The notes beneath the pieces were generated by a model. That model was not told the DNA's origin and searched no databases. It saw nothing but the letters and a program-made list of their open reading frames with translations. This document shows, piece by piece, positions 63,020 through 64,000 of a stretch of 64,000 nt of DNA; position 1 is the stretch's first letter; every line of letters starts with the position of its first letter. This DNA is from Methylomonas sp. LW13 (GTDB lineage: Bacteria > Pseudomonadota > Gammaproteobacteria > Methylococcales > Methylomonadaceae), in NCBI RefSeq assembly GCF_016865255.1, contig NZ_CP033381.1:1426001-1490000 (forward strand), given 5' to 3'. The position numbers and the translations under genes were made by a program.

Positions 63020-63451
63020 ATGTCTGATTGCTGCTGCCCAAGTACATCCACCAAAACCAAACAGATTTGTCCTGAATGCGGTTCCTCGTGCAAAAGCGTC
63101 GGCATGCCGACGCTGTACCATCAGGTACGGTTTCCCGAGAATCAGTCAATCGTCATTGACAGCTATTATTTTTGTCCGGCAAAAACCTGTCCGATTGCTT
63201 ACTTTGCCAACGCAGGAAACATCATTCCCAAACAACACTTACGAAGCTATCAAGCGATTCAGAACGACGCGCTGTGTTACTGCTTTGACATAGACACTGA
63301 GCAGTATTTATCAGCGTTAAAAGATCGACGGGCAGAAGCGATCAAAGCTTTCGTCATGCAACGTACCAAAGCCGGCGAATGCGCCTGCGAAATCAGAAAT
63401 CCATCAGGTCAGTGCTGTTTGGCCAACTTGAAGCGTTTGGTAAATCAATGA
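63020..63451 (+). CDS. CopZ N-terminal-type protein (zinc ribbon and [2Fe-2S] domain)
   Basis: A 143-residue Cys-rich protein. It has CCCPSTS and a zinc-ribbon-like CPECGSSC (18-25), the segment YYFCPAKTCPIAYF, and a BFD-like [2Fe-2S] part with LCYCFDIDTEQYL and GECACEIRNPSGQCCLANLK. This is the layout of the N-terminal half of Archaeoglobus CopZ, which holds zinc and a [2Fe-2S] cluster and can reduce Cu(II). The HMA half is absent here but supplied next door by MerP. It lies 18 bases after merP. Role in the mer operon is unknown. Confidence 0.85.
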   Translation: MSDCCCPSTSTKTKQICPECGSSCKSVGMPTLYHQVRFPENQSIVIDSYYFCPAKTCPIAYFANAGNIIPKQHLRSYQAIQNDALCYCFDIDTEQYLSALKDRRAEAIKAFVMQRTKAGECACEIRNPSGQCCLANLKRLVNQ

Positions 63452-63563
63452 CAGGAACCAGACATATTGAAACTGGATTTTAGACTCGGCGATTAAGCGC
63501 TTTTATCTGAACAGAAACCTTAAATTCGTTTAAAGCGCGCAATAAACATGGCATTTAACGGCC

Positions 63564-64000
63564 TCAATTGGCGGTCGGGTTTGTATTGGATTCGAGACTT
63601 TTTCGATAACGCTGCATCGCATCGCGGATCTTTCCTAGTTGATCGAGCTGTTGCCGAATATGGGCAAACTCGGTTTCCAGTTCTTCGACTAATTCGGCCT
63701 CCCAGGCGGGTTCGCCTTTTAGCATGTTACCAAGCGGATAACGATAGCCACGGCCTTTCTTAACGTACTGCGCAATGGGCCTGGTCTGACCGTTTTGCCG
63801 CAACGTGGCCATGCGATACCACTCAATGCTGAAAGCTCGTTGGTTTTCCCGGCAGCGAATGCGGACGCCGATTCGGCCCGATTCGCTTTTGCTGTGTTTC
63901 TGGCGCTGGCTTTTCATTTGGCGCCAATAATCATCGACCAATACTTTGGCTTGCGCCTGGAGATGATCGCACCGGGTTTCGATCCAATGCAGCAGGTCTT
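63564..64000 (-). CDS. mobI: MobI-like auxiliary mobilisation protein, 5' end beyond window
   Basis: The frame is open from the right edge (DLLHWIETRCDHLQAQAKVL) through VDDYWRQ to the stop at 63564, at least 145 residues. The segment SGRIGVRIRCRENQRAFSIE, WYRMATLRQ and YVKKGRGYRYP resembles MobI of SXT/R391 and IncC plasmids, a small protein needed with TraI to process oriT. In those elements oriT lies just upstream of mobI, so oriT is expected shortly beyond base 64000. Identification is by motif memory and by the matching traI/traD context. Confidence 0.75.
   Translation of the reverse strand, partial: DLLHWIETRCDHLQAQAKVLVDDYWRQMKSQRQKHSKSESGRIGVRIRCRENQRAFSIEWYRMATLRQNGQTRPIAQYVKKGRGYRYPLGNMLKGEPAWEAELVEELETEFAHIRQQLDQLGKIRDAMQRYRKSLESNTNPTAN

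Overview
This window reads as part of a large conjugative plasmid from a gammaproteobacterium. Protein style and the heavy metal load would fit an environmental host such as a Methylococcales methanotroph, but that is an impression, not proof. The plasmid reading rests on a TrfA-like replication initiator at 60.4-61.3 kb. It is followed by eight iterons, AT-rich direct repeats and a consensus DnaA box. No integrase is present in the window. Both edges cut through genes (hsdM on the left, a mobI-like gene on the right).

Layout, left to right. 1-3.7 kb: hsdR and hsdM of a type I restriction-modification system, with hsdS presumably beyond the left edge. 4.0 kb: an HU-type nucleoid protein. 4.2-17.8 kb, minus strand: one tightly overlapping F/SXT-type type IV secretion operon transcribed traL-E-K-B-dsbC-V-A-(PLMP protein)-traC-trbI-traF-trbC/traW-traU-traN. 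18.0-19.4 kb: an IS3-family element beside a truncated DUF1348 gene. 19.5-54.7 kb: a metal-handling cargo region. 54.9-59.8 kb, minus strand: the DUF4400 protein, traD and the MOBH relaxase traI. 59.9-61.6 kb: an unknown gene, the replication initiator and oriV. 61.8-63.5 kb: merR-merT-merP and a CopZ-type Zn/[2Fe-2S] protein. 63.6 kb to the end: a mobI-like gene.

The cargo holds two Cu/Ag-type HME-RND systems (cusCBA 1 and 2), a Zn/Co/Cd-type czcCBA followed by a P1B ATPase, a CDF carrier, a P2-type ATPase followed by an HD-GYP protein, a toxin-antitoxin pair with a stop-interrupted toxin, a TonB receptor beside an unusual HupE fusion, and a TauE/SafE permease. Each RND operon is headed by a small membrane protein rich in Cys/His/Met and is followed downstream by a member of one small lipoprotein family; four copies of this lipoprotein are present. 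Together the genes would take Cu/Ag, Zn/Cd/Co and related ions from cytoplasm and periplasm out of the cell.

The transfer genes resemble the IncC/SXT-R391 lineage in content and order, and the cargo sits between the DUF4400 (s043-like) gene and traL, a position known as an insertion hot spot in SXT-type elements. TraF(DsbA-like)/TraH/TraG genes, hsdS and oriT are not seen and may lie outside the window. The least explained items are the lipoprotein family, a free-standing PLMP/RRXRR (IscB N-terminus-like) protein translationally coupled to traC, a long palindrome shared by the traI and traL upstream regions, a seven-copy 20-bp repeat array resembling transposon ends, and the HupE fusion.
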